64,000 nucleotides of DNA from Saprospiraceae bacterium (lineage in GTDB: Bacteria > Bacteroidota > Bacteroidia > Chitinophagales > Saprospiraceae), in assembly GCA_029263015.1 (NCBI GenBank), contig JAJCYI010000215.1, positions 1 to 64,000 on the forward strand, in the 5' to 3' direction. The notes below the pieces were generated by a model. The model searched no databases and was not told the DNA's origin. It saw nothing but the letters and a program-made list of their open reading frames with translations. The position numbers were made by a program, and so were the translations under genes. This document shows positions 49,391 to 61,049 of the stretch, piece after piece (position 1 is the stretch's first letter; the number at the start of each line of letters is the position of its first letter).

Positions 49391-51763
49391 TTATGCATCC
49401 GCTTTTTCTTCTTCATAATATCCATACCCATACCCATACCCATACCCGTAACCATACCCGTAACCATATCCATATCCATATCCTGAGGATGCTTTAATCC
49501 CATTAAAAATGATTCCTGTGTTTTTCAATTTCTTATTTTTATGTATATCTTCGATAATCCCAACTTGCCCCTTTTTGGTATGGCCAAATCTTACCACGAA
49601 CAATGAGCTATCAATATATTTGTTCAATAAAAAGGCATCAGCAACCAATCCAATAGGCGGTGTATCGATTAAAATGTAATCGAATTCTTTTTTTAGGTAA
49701 TCTATCAATGTTTCCAATTTTTTGCCCATTAAAAGTTCAGCAGGGTTTGGTGGGACAGGACCGCTCGAAATATAAAATAGATATGGATCAATTTCAGAAG
49801 GGTTAATGATCTCTTCTATGTTTTTTTCGCCAACTAAATAATTGGTGATACCGTCAGCCTTAGGGATATCAACAATATACTTTGCTAATTTTGGTTTGCG
49901 TAGATCCAGACCGAGTAAAACAGTCTTTTTATTTGATATGGCTAAGCTTAATCCTAAGTTGACAGTAATAAAAGTTTTTCCTTCTCCACTCGAACTGGAG
50001 GTTACGAGAATAATTTTATTTCCTTTTTCAGCAGAAACAAATTGCAGGTTTGTTCTTAGTAACCTGAACATTTCTGCAATGGAGGATCTTTTTCCTTTTC
50101 CTACAACTATATGTTTGCCAGATTTGCTGTGAGCAATTCCTCCTATTATTGGCGAATTTGTTACTTCTTCAATATCTTTTTGAATTTGTATCTTATCATT
50201 CATAATATCCATTATGAATATAATGAAAGCAGGAATCCCAACACCACAAGCAAATGCAATCATATAAATAAACAGTGGATCTGGCTTTACTGGAGAACTA
50301 TCGCTTGAAGCAGGATCAATTACCTTGGAATTTGAAGGGGTAACTGCCATTGATAATGCTGTTTCCTCTCTTTTTTGAAGTAGGAAAATATATAACTGTT
50401 CTTTGATATTCTTTTGACGCAAAATATCCAATAGTTCTCGTTCAAACCTTGGAATTGACTTTGATCTTCGTTTTATGTCTGTATTTTTTAATTCAGATTG
50501 TTCCTTTGTCAATTCAAGGTTATTTATTTCATCAGAGATGGCTGCCAATATGTTTATACGCATATTTTTTAATTGGGCACTGATAGAACTTACTGTAGGG
50601 TTATCGGGAGTCGCAGAACGTAAGAATTTATCCTTTTCTAATAAGAGGGTATTGAAGTTTTGAAGTAAGTCATTCACAGCTGGATTGGAAATCCCTATGT
50701 TGGCAGGTACATAATCGAAAGACTCCTCTTTGTCTTTCAAATAATCTTTAACGGAATATAGAATATTCAATTGGATGTTCAATCGACTTATCTCTTTGTC
50801 ATAATAGTGTAAATCGCTTGACAACATATCAGTAGCCCGACCGATACTTAAAGACAAGTCATTTTCTTTTTTAAATTTTTCTAACCCTTTTTCCGTGTCA
50901 GTCAATTCCCTTGTCAAAAAAACAAGGCGATCCTCGATAAACTGTAAAGTATTTGTACTGGCCCTATTGTTATCAGAAATAGCTTCTCGATTATAACTTT
51001 CAATCAATGCGTTTAATATATCTTCGGCCTTTTTCCGACTGGCGTCAACTATTGATAGCTCCAAGATACTCGAATACCTGCTTACCTTATTGATGGACAA
51101 TTTTGAAGAATAAATTTTGGCAGCTAAGTCAATATTTCCTATCGATAAAGTTATTTTGTTATTTTCGGGAAAAGAAAAAAATGTATCTCTATAAAACCAA
51201 AATTCTCCATACATGGTTGAAACCGAATCTCCATATTCATAATTTTTCATTTTGCCCTCATTCCCAAAGAAAAAGGACTTATCATCTATCAATTCTATTT
51301 GAAAAGTGAAGTTAGGGAACTTCTTATTTAAGCTCATTGAATCCAATTTGATAGGACTCTTATTATATAACACGCTGTTTTTTACTTTACCAACAGCAAT
51401 CATAGATATATTAAGGTTTAAGTTTTGAACTACTTTTTTCATTAGGGTCCGGGACTTCAATATTTCCATTTCATTTTCTATATTCTTGTCTCCTGGTGAA
51501 ATTCCTAATTCCTCTATCAATTTCTCTTCGGTCAAACTTCCATTGGTATTGTTTTCTTTTAAAAGAATGTTTGTTTTAGCTAAGTATACAGGAATAGTGT
51601 ACCTTAAATATAATTTAGAAAGCGAAAAGCCGAAGACAACGAAAAAGAGAAATAAGAACCAATACCTTAATATGTATTTAAAGATAAATTCTTTAAAATC
51701 GAATGCCTTTTCGTCTTTAAAAATGGTGTCTATATCATTTTGCAAAAGTTCAGTACGTTTCAA
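49391..51763 (-). CDS. wzc: Wzc-like chain-length determinant/BY-type tyrosine autokinase
   Basis: Wzz-type N-terminus; KIILVTSSSSGEGKTFITVNLGLSLA Walker A; LLGLDLRKPKL; DYILIDTPPIG; Tyr-rich C-terminal tail. Confidence 0.93.
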   Translation of the reverse strand: MKRTELLQNDIDTIFKDEKAFDFKEFIFKYILRYWFLFLFFVVFGFSLSKLYLRYTIPVYLAKTNILLKENNTNGSLTEEKLIEELGISPGDKNIENEMEILKSRTLMKKVVQNLNLNISMIAVGKVKNSVLYNKSPIKLDSMSLNKKFPNFTFQIELIDDKSFFFGNEGKMKNYEYGDSVSTMYGEFWFYRDTFFSFPENNKITLSIGNIDLAAKIYSSKLSINKVSRYSSILELSIVDASRKKAEDILNALIESYNREAISDNNRASTNTLQFIEDRLVFLTRELTDTEKGLEKFKKENDLSLSIGRATDMLSSDLHYYDKEISRLNIQLNILYSVKDYLKDKEESFDYVPANIGISNPAVNDLLQNFNTLLLEKDKFLRSATPDNPTVSSISAQLKNMRINILAAISDEINNLELTKEQSELKNTDIKRRSKSIPRFERELLDILRQKNIKEQLYIFLLQKREETALSMAVTPSNSKVIDPASSDSSPVKPDPLFIYMIAFACGVGIPAFIIFIMDIMNDKIQIQKDIEEVTNSPIIGGIAHSKSGKHIVVGKGKRSSIAEMFRLLRTNLQFVSAEKGNKIILVTSSSSGEGKTFITVNLGLSLAISNKKTVLLGLDLRKPKLAKYIVDIPKADGITNYLVGEKNIEEIINPSEIDPYLFYISSGPVPPNPAELLMGKKLETLIDYLKKEFDYILIDTPPIGLVADAFLLNKYIDSSLFVVRFGHTKKGQVGIIEDIHKNKKLKNTGIIFNGIKASSGYGYGYGYGYGYGYGYGYGYGYYEEEKADA
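49416..49482 (-). repeat. 6-bp-unit tandem repeat encoding a (Gly-Tyr)n tail of Wzc
   Basis: Near-tandem ccatac/ccatat/cccgta units encoding SGYGYGYGYGYGYGYGYGYGYGYYEEE. Confidence 0.9.
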
Positions 51764-51834
51764 TGAAAAAGAAGTTTATGTTAATAACAATGTAGTGAAA
51801 AAATCAAATAGCAATTGTTAGATTAGAATTGAAA

Positions 51835-52635
51835 TCACCTTGTAAACGCAACGATGACAGCAGTAACGGACAACAAACCAGATATAATTGGCAATATTTC
51901 CGAGATAGGGTCCCTAACGGTTGCGGTGACGGCAGGTATCGGTTCTACATATACAATGTCATTTTGTTTCAGGTAAAAATAAGGCGATTTGAAAATATCC
52001 GGGGAATGAATATTCAAATATCCAAATTCTCTTTTGTTTCCCTGTTCACGTATTACAAGAATGTTTTCTCGATTGCTGTATGGTGTAAGATCGCCTGCTT
52101 GCCCCAATGCTTCCAGAATAGTAATTCGTTCTCCCTGAACGCTGATTGTTCTTGGTGAATTTACTTCACCTAAGACAGTGAATCGGAAATTCATAAATCG
52201 GATTGTTACTACAGGGGTTAATATATAAGGCTTTAATTTCTCGATAATAATTTCTTTGGCCTCATCTATGGTAAATCCGGAAATATTAAATCGTCCTAAT
52301 ATTGGGAAATCTATGTTGCCTTCTTGGTCAACCAGATAACCCGTCAGGGTAGGGTTGGAACTATTGGTTATATTATTAATATTCGTACTTGGAAACAGAT
52401 TAAAAGGGTCAGCTGTTTCCTGATCCAAACTTTTTACCAGAATGAATAAGGCATCGTCCGGCTGTATTTTAATCCTGATTTGATTGTTGATCTGATGATT
52501 GTTCAGCGGTACAAATTCGGATTGGTTTCGGAAATACAACAATTGGGGGTGCTTCACACAAGCAAATTGGGAACATATAACTATAAACAGCACCAATTTA
52601 AAACCATAACTGCGAGTGATTATTTTTTTTGTCAC
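51835..52635 (-). CDS. wza: Wza-like polysaccharide export lipoprotein (Poly_export/SLBB)
   Basis: Lipobox-like FIVICSQFAC; RIKIQPDDALFILVKS; VTVLGEVNSPRTISVQGERITILEALGQAGDLT-type SLBB region. Confidence 0.9.
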   Translation of the reverse strand: MTKKIITRSYGFKLVLFIVICSQFACVKHPQLLYFRNQSEFVPLNNHQINNQIRIKIQPDDALFILVKSLDQETADPFNLFPSTNINNITNSSNPTLTGYLVDQEGNIDFPILGRFNISGFTIDEAKEIIIEKLKPYILTPVVTIRFMNFRFTVLGEVNSPRTISVQGERITILEALGQAGDLTPYSNRENILVIREQGNKREFGYLNIHSPDIFKSPYFYLKQNDIVYVEPIPAVTATVRDPISEILPIISGLLSVTAVIVAFTR

Positions 52636-52663
52636 TTAAATAGATTTTGTGAAATGGATTTGA

Positions 52664-53680
52664 CTAATATTTTTCAAAGCTTGACAGAATCTTTGGATTG
52701 GGTAATATTGTATTCTGAGCTGCTTTATACCATTCATAGGTTATTTTTGATCCTTCTTTGATCTTAAATTCAGGATTGTACCCCAAATAATTCATAGCCT
52801 TGGAAATATCCGCCAAGCTATGCTTCACGTCTCCCAAGCGCTCCGGGGCATGGATGGGGTCAAGCTGCGAACCGGTCAGCACTTTGAGGTGGTCGAACAA
52901 TTCCAAAAGGGTCGTCCGTTCGTTGGTGGCGATGTTATAGACCTGATTTAATGCTGCTATTTTATTTGTGAAAAGCGCCTTGATATTGGCCTGTACCGCA
53001 TTGGCGACATAAGTAAAATCCCTACTCGTCAATCCATCGCCGTTGATGGTCGGAGGGGTTTCTTCCAATATACATTTGATGAATAAAGGAATGACTGCGG
53101 CATAGGCGCCATTTGGGTCTTGTTTTGGCCCGAATATATTGAAGTAGCGCAGGCCTATAAAATTGAAATCATAAAACCTTGAAAAAACTTCCGCATAAAG
53201 TTCATTTACCAGTTTGGTAACAGCATAAGGGGAAAGCGGTTTTCCAATCACGTCTTCCCGTTTGGGCAGATAAGGGCTGTCGCCATAGGTGGAAGAAGAA
53301 GCTGCAAATACAACCCTGTTGATTTTTGCTTCTTTGGCGGCAACAAATACATTCAAAGTACCTGAAATATTTACTTCATTGGTCGTTAGTGGATCATTTA
53401 TGGATCTTGGGACTGAGCCCAAGGCGGCCTGATGGGAAACCAGGTCAATGTCTTTGCAGGCTTCTTTGCAGGTTTTGACTTCCCGGATATCTCCCTTTAA
53501 AAATTCAAATTTTGGATTGCTTTCAAATTCGCTTAGGTTTTCAATATGGCCTGTGGCCAGGTTGTCGAGTACCCGCACGAGTTCCACATTTTCGAGTTGG
53601 AGCAGGGCTTCTACTAAATTGGAGCCAATGAAGCCTGCGCCACCGGTTACGAGGATTTTTTGTTTAGCCACGAATTGCAC
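52664..53680 (-). CDS. UDP-GlcNAc/GlcNAcA C4-epimerase-like SDR (WbpP/TviC type)
   Basis: KILVTGGAGFIGSNLVEALL; LVSHQAALGSVPRSINDP; FAASSSTYGDSPYLPK. Confidence 0.9.
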   Translation of the reverse strand: MQFVAKQKILVTGGAGFIGSNLVEALLQLENVELVRVLDNLATGHIENLSEFESNPKFEFLKGDIREVKTCKEACKDIDLVSHQAALGSVPRSINDPLTTNEVNISGTLNVFVAAKEAKINRVVFAASSSTYGDSPYLPKREDVIGKPLSPYAVTKLVNELYAEVFSRFYDFNFIGLRYFNIFGPKQDPNGAYAAVIPLFIKCILEETPPTINGDGLTSRDFTYVANAVQANIKALFTNKIAALNQVYNIATNERTTLLELFDHLKVLTGSQLDPIHAPERLGDVKHSLADISKAMNYLGYNPEFKIKEGSKITYEWYKAAQNTILPNPKILSSFEKY

Positions 53681-53729
53681 TAATTTTCACGAATTGAGGA
53701 TTGAGATAGTTGAAACGGTTTAGTAGGAC

Positions 53730-54803
53730 CTAACTAAAAACGGATATGCCAGCCTGGTTGTACACCAAATACCACTTCACAAATTTGGCGATGCCTTCCT
53801 TGATGGTGGTCTTGGGCTGATAGCCAAAATCCGAAGCAAGATCGGAGACATCGGCATAAGTTGTTTCCACGTCACCGGGCTGCATGGGCAGGTATTCCTT
53901 CTGTGCCTCAATGCCCAGTTCATCTTCGATGGCAGTAATAAACTCTATCAGCGGGGTCGGCCTGCTGTTGCCGATGTTATAAATCCGGAACGGGGCATCG
54001 GGGGAGTACGGCTTACGGCTTACGGTTGACGGTTGACGGGACGGGGCCTGGCCCAATATGCGGGCGACGCCTTCCACTATGTCATCAATATAGGTGAAAT
54101 CACGTGACAGGTTGCCTTCGTTGAACACTTTTATTGGTTGGCCTTCCAGCATGGCTTTGGTGAAAAGGGAGTAGGCCATGTCGGGGCGGCCCCAGGGGCC
54201 ATAGACGGTGAAAAACCTTAGTCCTGTCGTGGGTATTTGGAACAGGTGGCTGTATGTATGGGCCATCAGTTCATTGCTCTTTTTGGTGGCGGCGTAAAAG
54301 GAAATGGGAGCATCGGTCGGGTCTTCGACCTTGAACGGTACTTGTTGGCTGTTACCATAAACGGAAGAACTGCTGGCAAAAACCAAATGCTCTACCTGGT
54401 GGTGGCGGCACGATTCCAGGATGTTGAAAAAGCCGACAATGTTGCTTTGTATATAAGCTTCTGGATGCTTTATACTGTACCGGACGCCAGCCTGTGCAGC
54501 GAGGTGGCAGACTTTTTCAAATTTATATTTCACAAAAAGCCGCTCCAAATTTGCAGCATCTTCTATCCCCAATTGCAGAAAAGTATAATTCGGATATTTG
54601 GTGCTGCTGACGGGTTCGTTGTACGCTACCTTCCTGTTTTCGATGCCCGCATTTTCCAAACGGTCGAGCTTGAGTTTGACGTCGTAATAATTGTTGAGGT
54701 TGTCAATACCTATGACGTTGTGTCCCTCTTTTGCCAAACGGTTGACCAAATGAAAGCCGATGAATCCAGCTGCACCGGTTACTAATATGTGTTTTTTAGC
54801 CAC
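53730..54803 (-). CDS. UDP-glucuronate 4-epimerase-like SDR
   Basis: KHILVTGAAGFIGFHLVNRLAKEGHNVIGIDNLNNYYDVKLKLDRL; HLAAQAGVRYSI; FTVYGPWGRPDMAY. Confidence 0.94.
   Translation of the reverse strand: MAKKHILVTGAAGFIGFHLVNRLAKEGHNVIGIDNLNNYYDVKLKLDRLENAGIENRKVAYNEPVSSTKYPNYTFLQLGIEDAANLERLFVKYKFEKVCHLAAQAGVRYSIKHPEAYIQSNIVGFFNILESCRHHQVEHLVFASSSSVYGNSQQVPFKVEDPTDAPISFYAATKKSNELMAHTYSHLFQIPTTGLRFFTVYGPWGRPDMAYSLFTKAMLEGQPIKVFNEGNLSRDFTYIDDIVEGVARILGQAPSRQPSTVSRKPYSPDAPFRIYNIGNSRPTPLIEFITAIEDELGIEAQKEYLPMQPGDVETTYADVSDLASDFGYQPKTTIKEGIAKFVKWYLVYNQAGISVFS
54009..54046. repeat. Short (7-bp) degenerate tandem repeat inside an epimerase CDS
   Basis: tacggcttacggcttacggttgacggttgacggg; encodes SRQPSTVSRKPYSP. 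Confidence 0.8.
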
Positions 54804-54844
54804 GAATTTTCACCAATGTGGGTTTAGGGTAGCCGCTAATTTCG

Positions 54845-56390
<1,546 letters not shown>

Positions 56391-56393
56391 GGT

Positions 56394-56681
56394 TTATAAT
56401 TCTATTGCATTCTCTAAGGCTATATATTTAAAAGGAGATTTATCCTCATAAGTAAAGCTCACAATGTCCAGCCTTTGCTCCCCAAAGCGTTTCCAGAATG
56501 CCACCTTGACTTTAATGATTTCTGAAAGACTCATTTCCCTGTTGCTCAATACCAGAATGTCAATGTCGCCCCCTTTTTTATTGTCATCAGTCCTGGAACC
56601 AAAAAGGAGAACATTTGCAGCGGCTACAGATTTGCAAATGTTTTGTTTCAAAAAAACCGATTCTTCTTTTTTCAACCTCAT
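56394..56681 (-). CDS. MNT-domain minimal nucleotidyltransferase (HEPN/MNT antitoxin candidate)
   Basis: LLFGSRTDDNKKGGDIDILV (GSx10DxD). Confidence 0.88.
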   Translation of the reverse strand: MRLKKEESVFLKQNICKSVAAANVLLFGSRTDDNKKGGDIDILVLSNREMSLSEIIKVKVAFWKRFGEQRLDIVSFTYEDKSPFKYIALENAIEL

Positions 56682-56765
56682 GTCAAACTATTGGGGAATT
56701 ACGCACGTTTCAAAATCCTTTTCATTGCCCACCTTATACTTTCCGAATTGGCCGTTATGTTTCCA

Positions 56766-57416
56766 TTAATGAATACGAATTAAGTTCTCTTCTTTCAATT
56801 TATAAACAGATCCGCTGCACGGACATGTCGCTTCCCCTTTGTCATCAAAATGCAACCGCTCACCATGTTCACTCATCCATCCAATTCGCCTTCCAGGATT
56901 ACCCACGATTAATGCATAATCTTTCACCCCTTTTGTTATTACTGTCCCTGCACCGATAAAGGCATATTTTCCGATTGGGTTGCCGCAAACAATAGTAGCG
57001 TTTGCCCCGATGGTAGCGCCTTTACCGACCACCGTTTTCATATATTCCCCTTTTCTGTTTACCGCACTGCGGGGGTTATATACATTTGTAAATACCATGC
57101 TCGGGCCGAGGAAAACATCGTCCTCGCATTCCACCCCTTCATATATGGAGACGTTGTTTTGCACTTTTACATTGTTGCCCAAAATGACGCCGTTGGCAAC
57201 ATATACATTTTGGCCAAGGTTGCAGTTTTTGCCGATAATAGCGCCGGGCATGATATGGGAGAAGTGCCATATTTTAGAGCCTGTGCCGATTTTGGCGCCG
57301 TCGTCAATGATTGCGGTGGAGTGGGAGAAGTATGAAGTCTGTTTGGCGATGGTTTGAAAATATAGGTGGACTGAAAAAGGAAGGGCCTTATTTTTTCTTT
57401 TTTTGAATAGCTTCAA
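56766..57416 (-). CDS. Left-handed beta-helix acyltransferase (WbpD-like)
   Basis: Hexapeptide repeats [72 protein letters not shown]. Confidence 0.93.
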   Translation of the reverse strand: MKLFKKRKNKALPFSVHLYFQTIAKQTSYFSHSTAIIDDGAKIGTGSKIWHFSHIMPGAIIGKNCNLGQNVYVANGVILGNNVKVQNNVSIYEGVECEDDVFLGPSMVFTNVYNPRSAVNRKGEYMKTVVGKGATIGANATIVCGNPIGKYAFIGAGTVITKGVKDYALIVGNPGRRIGWMSEHGERLHFDDKGEATCPCSGSVYKLKEENLIRIH

Positions 57417-58083
57417 AGTTGACTATACGCATGTTGTCGTCCCCCAAAATCAGTGCGTAAATATTCATACGGGTCAATTTTTTCAAAATATTGTCGGGGA
57501 TGGACATACTGGCAAAAATGGATACCAGTTCTTTATTTGAATATTCCGGAAATACTGCCAAGAAATTTTCTTTTACTTTTGGCAGCTTATTGACGTAATC
57601 CATCCTTGCTGTAAACTTGGCCTCCATTAGGAACACTTTGTTTTCCGTCTCTACAATGCCATCAAATTCATATTCGTCGCCTTTTTTCAGAACGTTCCGT
57701 TTGCGGACGTTCGGCATGATGGTGAGTATCTCAGTTTCCCCAAAAAGCTCTTTGGCTATCCTTGGAATATTAGGAAGGGAAATATCCTCGGCGAAAGAAC
57801 CGAGCTTGTGAGCCAATTCTGCCCATTGCCTTTTCATCGTTTTAGTGTCAGTACGAACTTCGTCCTTGAAGTCCCCCATCTCATCCTTGAACTCCCTCAT
57901 TTCGTTTTTGAACTCCCTCATCTCGTCCTTGAACTCCCTCATCTCGTCCTTGAACTCCTTCATCTCCCTACTGAGGTTTTCTATACTTTTCTCCATACGG
58001 TACAAAGATTTGTCCGTATGGATGATAAACCTATTCAGGGTATCTTCTAGGAAACTTACTTTTTCTCCAATTGGTTCTACCAT
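57388..58083 (-). CDS. Coiled-coil plus PD-(D/E)XK nuclease-like protein
   Basis: N-terminal EFKDEMR heptad repeats; [22 protein letters not shown] matches the D...ExK nuclease-fold pattern. Confidence 0.65.
   Translation of the reverse strand: MVEPIGEKVSFLEDTLNRFIIHTDKSLYRMEKSIENLSREMKEFKDEMREFKDEMREFKNEMREFKDEMGDFKDEVRTDTKTMKRQWAELAHKLGSFAEDISLPNIPRIAKELFGETEILTIMPNVRKRNVLKKGDEYEFDGIVETENKVFLMEAKFTARMDYVNKLPKVKENFLAVFPEYSNKELVSIFASMSIPDNILKKLTRMNIYALILGDDNMRIVNFEAIQKKKK
57865..57969 (-). repeat. 21-bp tandem repeat (~5 units) encoding a coiled coil
   Basis: cttgaactccctcatctcgtc units, encoding (D/N)EMREFK. Confidence 0.93.
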
Positions 58084-58169
58084 GATATATTATGCTTAAA
58101 GATAAATTGTGCTTTTGTAAACACACAAGTTACAAAACTTGTTCCTTTTAGTCAAATGCCTCCTACCTG

Positions 58170-59396
58170 TCAAATGGCCTGGACAGATTGTTCATTAAAA
58201 AAGTCAGTTAGGACAGCGGTAATATATGACTGTAAAGTTTCATCCATCTCTGTATGTATCGGCAATGAAATAACTGATTTACATAATTCTTCCGTCACAA
58301 GCAAAGGCTTTCCGTCGTAATATTTCGCAAACGCATTCTGTCGGTAAAGGGGCAAGGGGTAATAAATCCCAAAAGGAATATTATACTTTTTCAAATGAAC
58401 ACCCAATTCATCCCTTTTCCCGTTTTCTACTTTTAATGTATATTGGTGAAAAACATGGGTGGAATTATTTTGTCTGGTCGGAATTATTAATTCAGGAATT
58501 TCTTTAAATGCCTGGTCATAATAATCAGCTGTTTTTTGGCGAGCAACGCAATACCGATCAAGGTGTTTTAATTTAACATTCAATATAGCAGCTTGCATGG
58601 CATCCAAGCGTGAATTGCAACCGATTGTTTCGTGGTAATATTTTTTTACCTGCCCGTGGTTGGCGATCATTTTTATTTTGGAATACAAATCATCGTCGTT
58701 GCAGAATATAGCACCGCCGTCGCCATAGCACCCCAAATTTTTGGATGGAAAAAAAGAGGTGGTGCCGATATGGCCAATGGTGCCAGCCTTATGCGTTTCT
58801 CCATTTTTAAAAGTATAATCTGCATTAATGGCTTGGGCGTTGTCTTCGACTACATATATTCCATGTTTATTGGCCACTTCCATGATGGGCTCCATATCGG
58901 CACTTTGGCCAAATAAATGAACAGGAACTACTGCTTTGGTTTCCGGAGTAATTGCTGCTTCAATTATTTCAGCAGTAACATTGAATGTATCTGGATCAAC
59001 ATCTACCATTACTGGTTTTAATTGAAGTAAGGCGATAACTTCGGCGGTAGCTACATAGGTAAAGGCAGGAACGATTACTTCGTCGCCGGGTTTTAATCCC
59101 AATGCCATCAATGCGATTTGCAAAGCATCTGTTCCATTGGCACAGGGGATAACATGTTTTACTTTTAATTGGCGCTCTAAAGCAGTTTTAAATTCATTGA
59201 CAACAGGGCCACCAATAAATTGAGTTGAATTTAAAACGTGTGATATAGCCTCATCTATTTCGGGTTTTATTTTTTGGTATTGACTTTTTAAGTCAACCAT
59301 TTGAATAGGGCTTGTTTTTGGTTGAATGTTTTTGGTTGTTAGTTCATTCACATTCAAATTATTTGAGCAGCGTTTTAATGTACCGGATATATCCAT
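58170..59396 (-). CDS. DegT/DnrJ/EryC1/StrS aminotransferase (WbpE-like); native start probably near 59300
   Basis: PCANGTDALQIALMALGLKPGDEVIVPAFTYVATAEVI; DNAQAINADY; TTSFFPSKNLGCYGDGGAI. Confidence 0.93.
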   Translation of the reverse strand: MDISGTLKRCSNNLNVNELTTKNIQPKTSPIQMVDLKSQYQKIKPEIDEAISHVLNSTQFIGGPVVNEFKTALERQLKVKHVIPCANGTDALQIALMALGLKPGDEVIVPAFTYVATAEVIALLQLKPVMVDVDPDTFNVTAEIIEAAITPETKAVVPVHLFGQSADMEPIMEVANKHGIYVVEDNAQAINADYTFKNGETHKAGTIGHIGTTSFFPSKNLGCYGDGGAIFCNDDDLYSKIKMIANHGQVKKYYHETIGCNSRLDAMQAAILNVKLKHLDRYCVARQKTADYYDQAFKEIPELIIPTRQNNSTHVFHQYTLKVENGKRDELGVHLKKYNIPFGIYYPLPLYRQNAFAKYYDGKPLLVTEELCKSVISLPIHTEMDETLQSYITAVLTDFFNEQSVQAI

Positions 59397-59730
59397 TAAT
59401 CAGTTTAATCGCAGTATCAATTTTGGATATTCCAATATAGTTTTCTTCGATAGATATGTATTGTTCTTCATGTGCGGTAATGGTATCATCAATCACTTCA
59501 TATAACGACCCTCTTGCAATTCTGCAAAATTGGATGTTTTCTCCATGATGATGGCGACCAAACCCCTCTGCTATATTTCTTGTTGATGATCTTGCTGTCC
59601 TCCGCATATTATCTTTTAGGTCGAATTTTTCTTCTTTGGGGAATTTATTACTAATCGCCATTACCCATCTGACAACTTCTCTACATGCCTTCCAACATTT
59701 CAATTCTTCGAAGCTTGTGAGGGTTGCCAT
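59359..59730 (-). CDS. Four-helix bundle protein (23S rRNA intervening-sequence-protein family)
   Basis: FEELKCWKACREVVRWV ... LKDNMRRTARSSTRNIAEGFGRHHHGENIQFCRIARGSLYEV. Confidence 0.88.
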   Translation of the reverse strand: MATLTSFEELKCWKACREVVRWVMAISNKFPKEEKFDLKDNMRRTARSSTRNIAEGFGRHHHGENIQFCRIARGSLYEVIDDTITAHEEQYISIEENYIGISKIDTAIKLINGYIRYIKTLLK

Positions 59731-59789
59731 AATTTCAAGAAATTATTGAATGTTCGCAAAACGAACAACTATCAACACCTAACCAACAA

Positions 59790-61049
59790 CTAAATCACCA
59801 TCCCCGCTGCTACGGTCTCATTCGTCCCCTCGTCAATTAAAATAATACTGCCGGTAATGCGGTTCTTGCGGTACGCATCAACAAATAATGGTTTGGTCGT
59901 TCGTAATTGTATCCTGGCAATATCATTCATGCCGACTTGTTTGTCTTCCAGGTTCCGGTGCAGGGAGTTGATGTCCATTTTATATTGTATTTTTTTTATC
60001 ATGCAGCGGGCGGTATTCGTTGTGTGCATGATCGTATATTTCCCTCTTGGGTGCAATGGTTTTTGATTGAACCAGCAGATCATTAAATCAAGGTCTTGGG
60101 TTACATCAGGTTTGTTGTTTTCCCGAACAATCATTTCTCCCCGGCTTAAATCCAGATCAGCATTTAATAAAATAGTAACGGACATGGGCGGGTGCGCTTG
60201 GGGGATTTCGCCGTCTACTGTATCTATTTTTGCGATGGTCGTAGTAAAGCCCGATGGCAACAACATTACTTTATCGCCCTTTTTAATAACACCTCCCGCG
60301 ACCCTGCCGGCATATCCTCGGTAGTCATGAAATTCATCATTATAAGGACGCACCACGTGCTGTACCGGAAAACGGATGTCTATAAAATTGTGATCGCTGC
60401 CGATGTGTACGTTTTCCAAATAATAGAGTAGGGTAGTGCCTTCGAACCACCCCATATTTTCAGAACGGTTAACAATATTGTCGCCTTTTAATGCAGATAT
60501 AGGAACGAAAGTGACATCGTGTACATCCAATTTGGCAGCAAATTCCTCGTAATCCTCTTTTATTTTTTCGTAAACGTCCTGGCTATAATCTACCAAGTCC
60601 ATTTTATTTATGCAAATTACCAAATGCGGTATTTGCAATAAAGAAGATATGATGGAATGCCGTCGGGTTTGTTCCAAAACACCTTTTCTGGCATCAATCA
60701 AGATCAATGCAACGTTGGCCGTTGAGGCACCAGTGACCATGTTCCTGGTATATTGAACGTGTCCTGGTGTGTCGGCGATTATGAATTTCCGTTTCGGTGT
60801 CGAAAAATAGCGGTAGGCCACATCGATTGTTATTCCTTGTTCTCTTTCTGCTTTTAGGCCGTCCGTTAGCAGTGCCAAGTTTATCTCTGTATCGCCCTGT
60901 TTTTCTGAGGCTGTTTTAACGGCGTCCAACTGGTCTTCAAATATGGATTTTGAATCGTATAATAAGCGTCCTATCAAAGTGCTTTTCCCGTCGTCAACGG
61001 AGCCTGCTGTGGTGAATCTTAAAAGTTCAGATGTCATACAATTAGACAC
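59790..61049 (-). CDS. cysN: Sulfate adenylyltransferase subunit 1 (GTPase); native start probably ATG at 61037
   Basis: RFTTAGSVDDGKSTLIGRLLYDSK; ADTPGHVQYTRNMVTGAS; CINKMDLVDYSQ. Confidence 0.96.
   Translation of the reverse strand: MSNCMTSELLRFTTAGSVDDGKSTLIGRLLYDSKSIFEDQLDAVKTASEKQGDTEINLALLTDGLKAEREQGITIDVAYRYFSTPKRKFIIADTPGHVQYTRNMVTGASTANVALILIDARKGVLEQTRRHSIISSLLQIPHLVICINKMDLVDYSQDVYEKIKEDYEEFAAKLDVHDVTFVPISALKGDNIVNRSENMGWFEGTTLLYYLENVHIGSDHNFIDIRFPVQHVVRPYNDEFHDYRGYAGRVAGGVIKKGDKVMLLPSGFTTTIAKIDTVDGEIPQAHPPMSVTILLNADLDLSRGEMIVRENNKPDVTQDLDLMICWFNQKPLHPRGKYTIMHTTNTARCMIKKIQYKMDINSLHRNLEDKQVGMNDIARIQLRTTKPLFVDAYRKNRITGSIILIDEGTNETVAAGMVI

Noticed and set aside
54237-54785. 182-aa plus-strand ORF antisense to an epimerase
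   Set aside because: Shadow of the conserved epimerase frame; no recognisable domain
57865-57969. CRISPR array possibility for the 21-bp repeats
   Set aside because: Units are directly contiguous without spacers and encode coiled-coil heptads in frame
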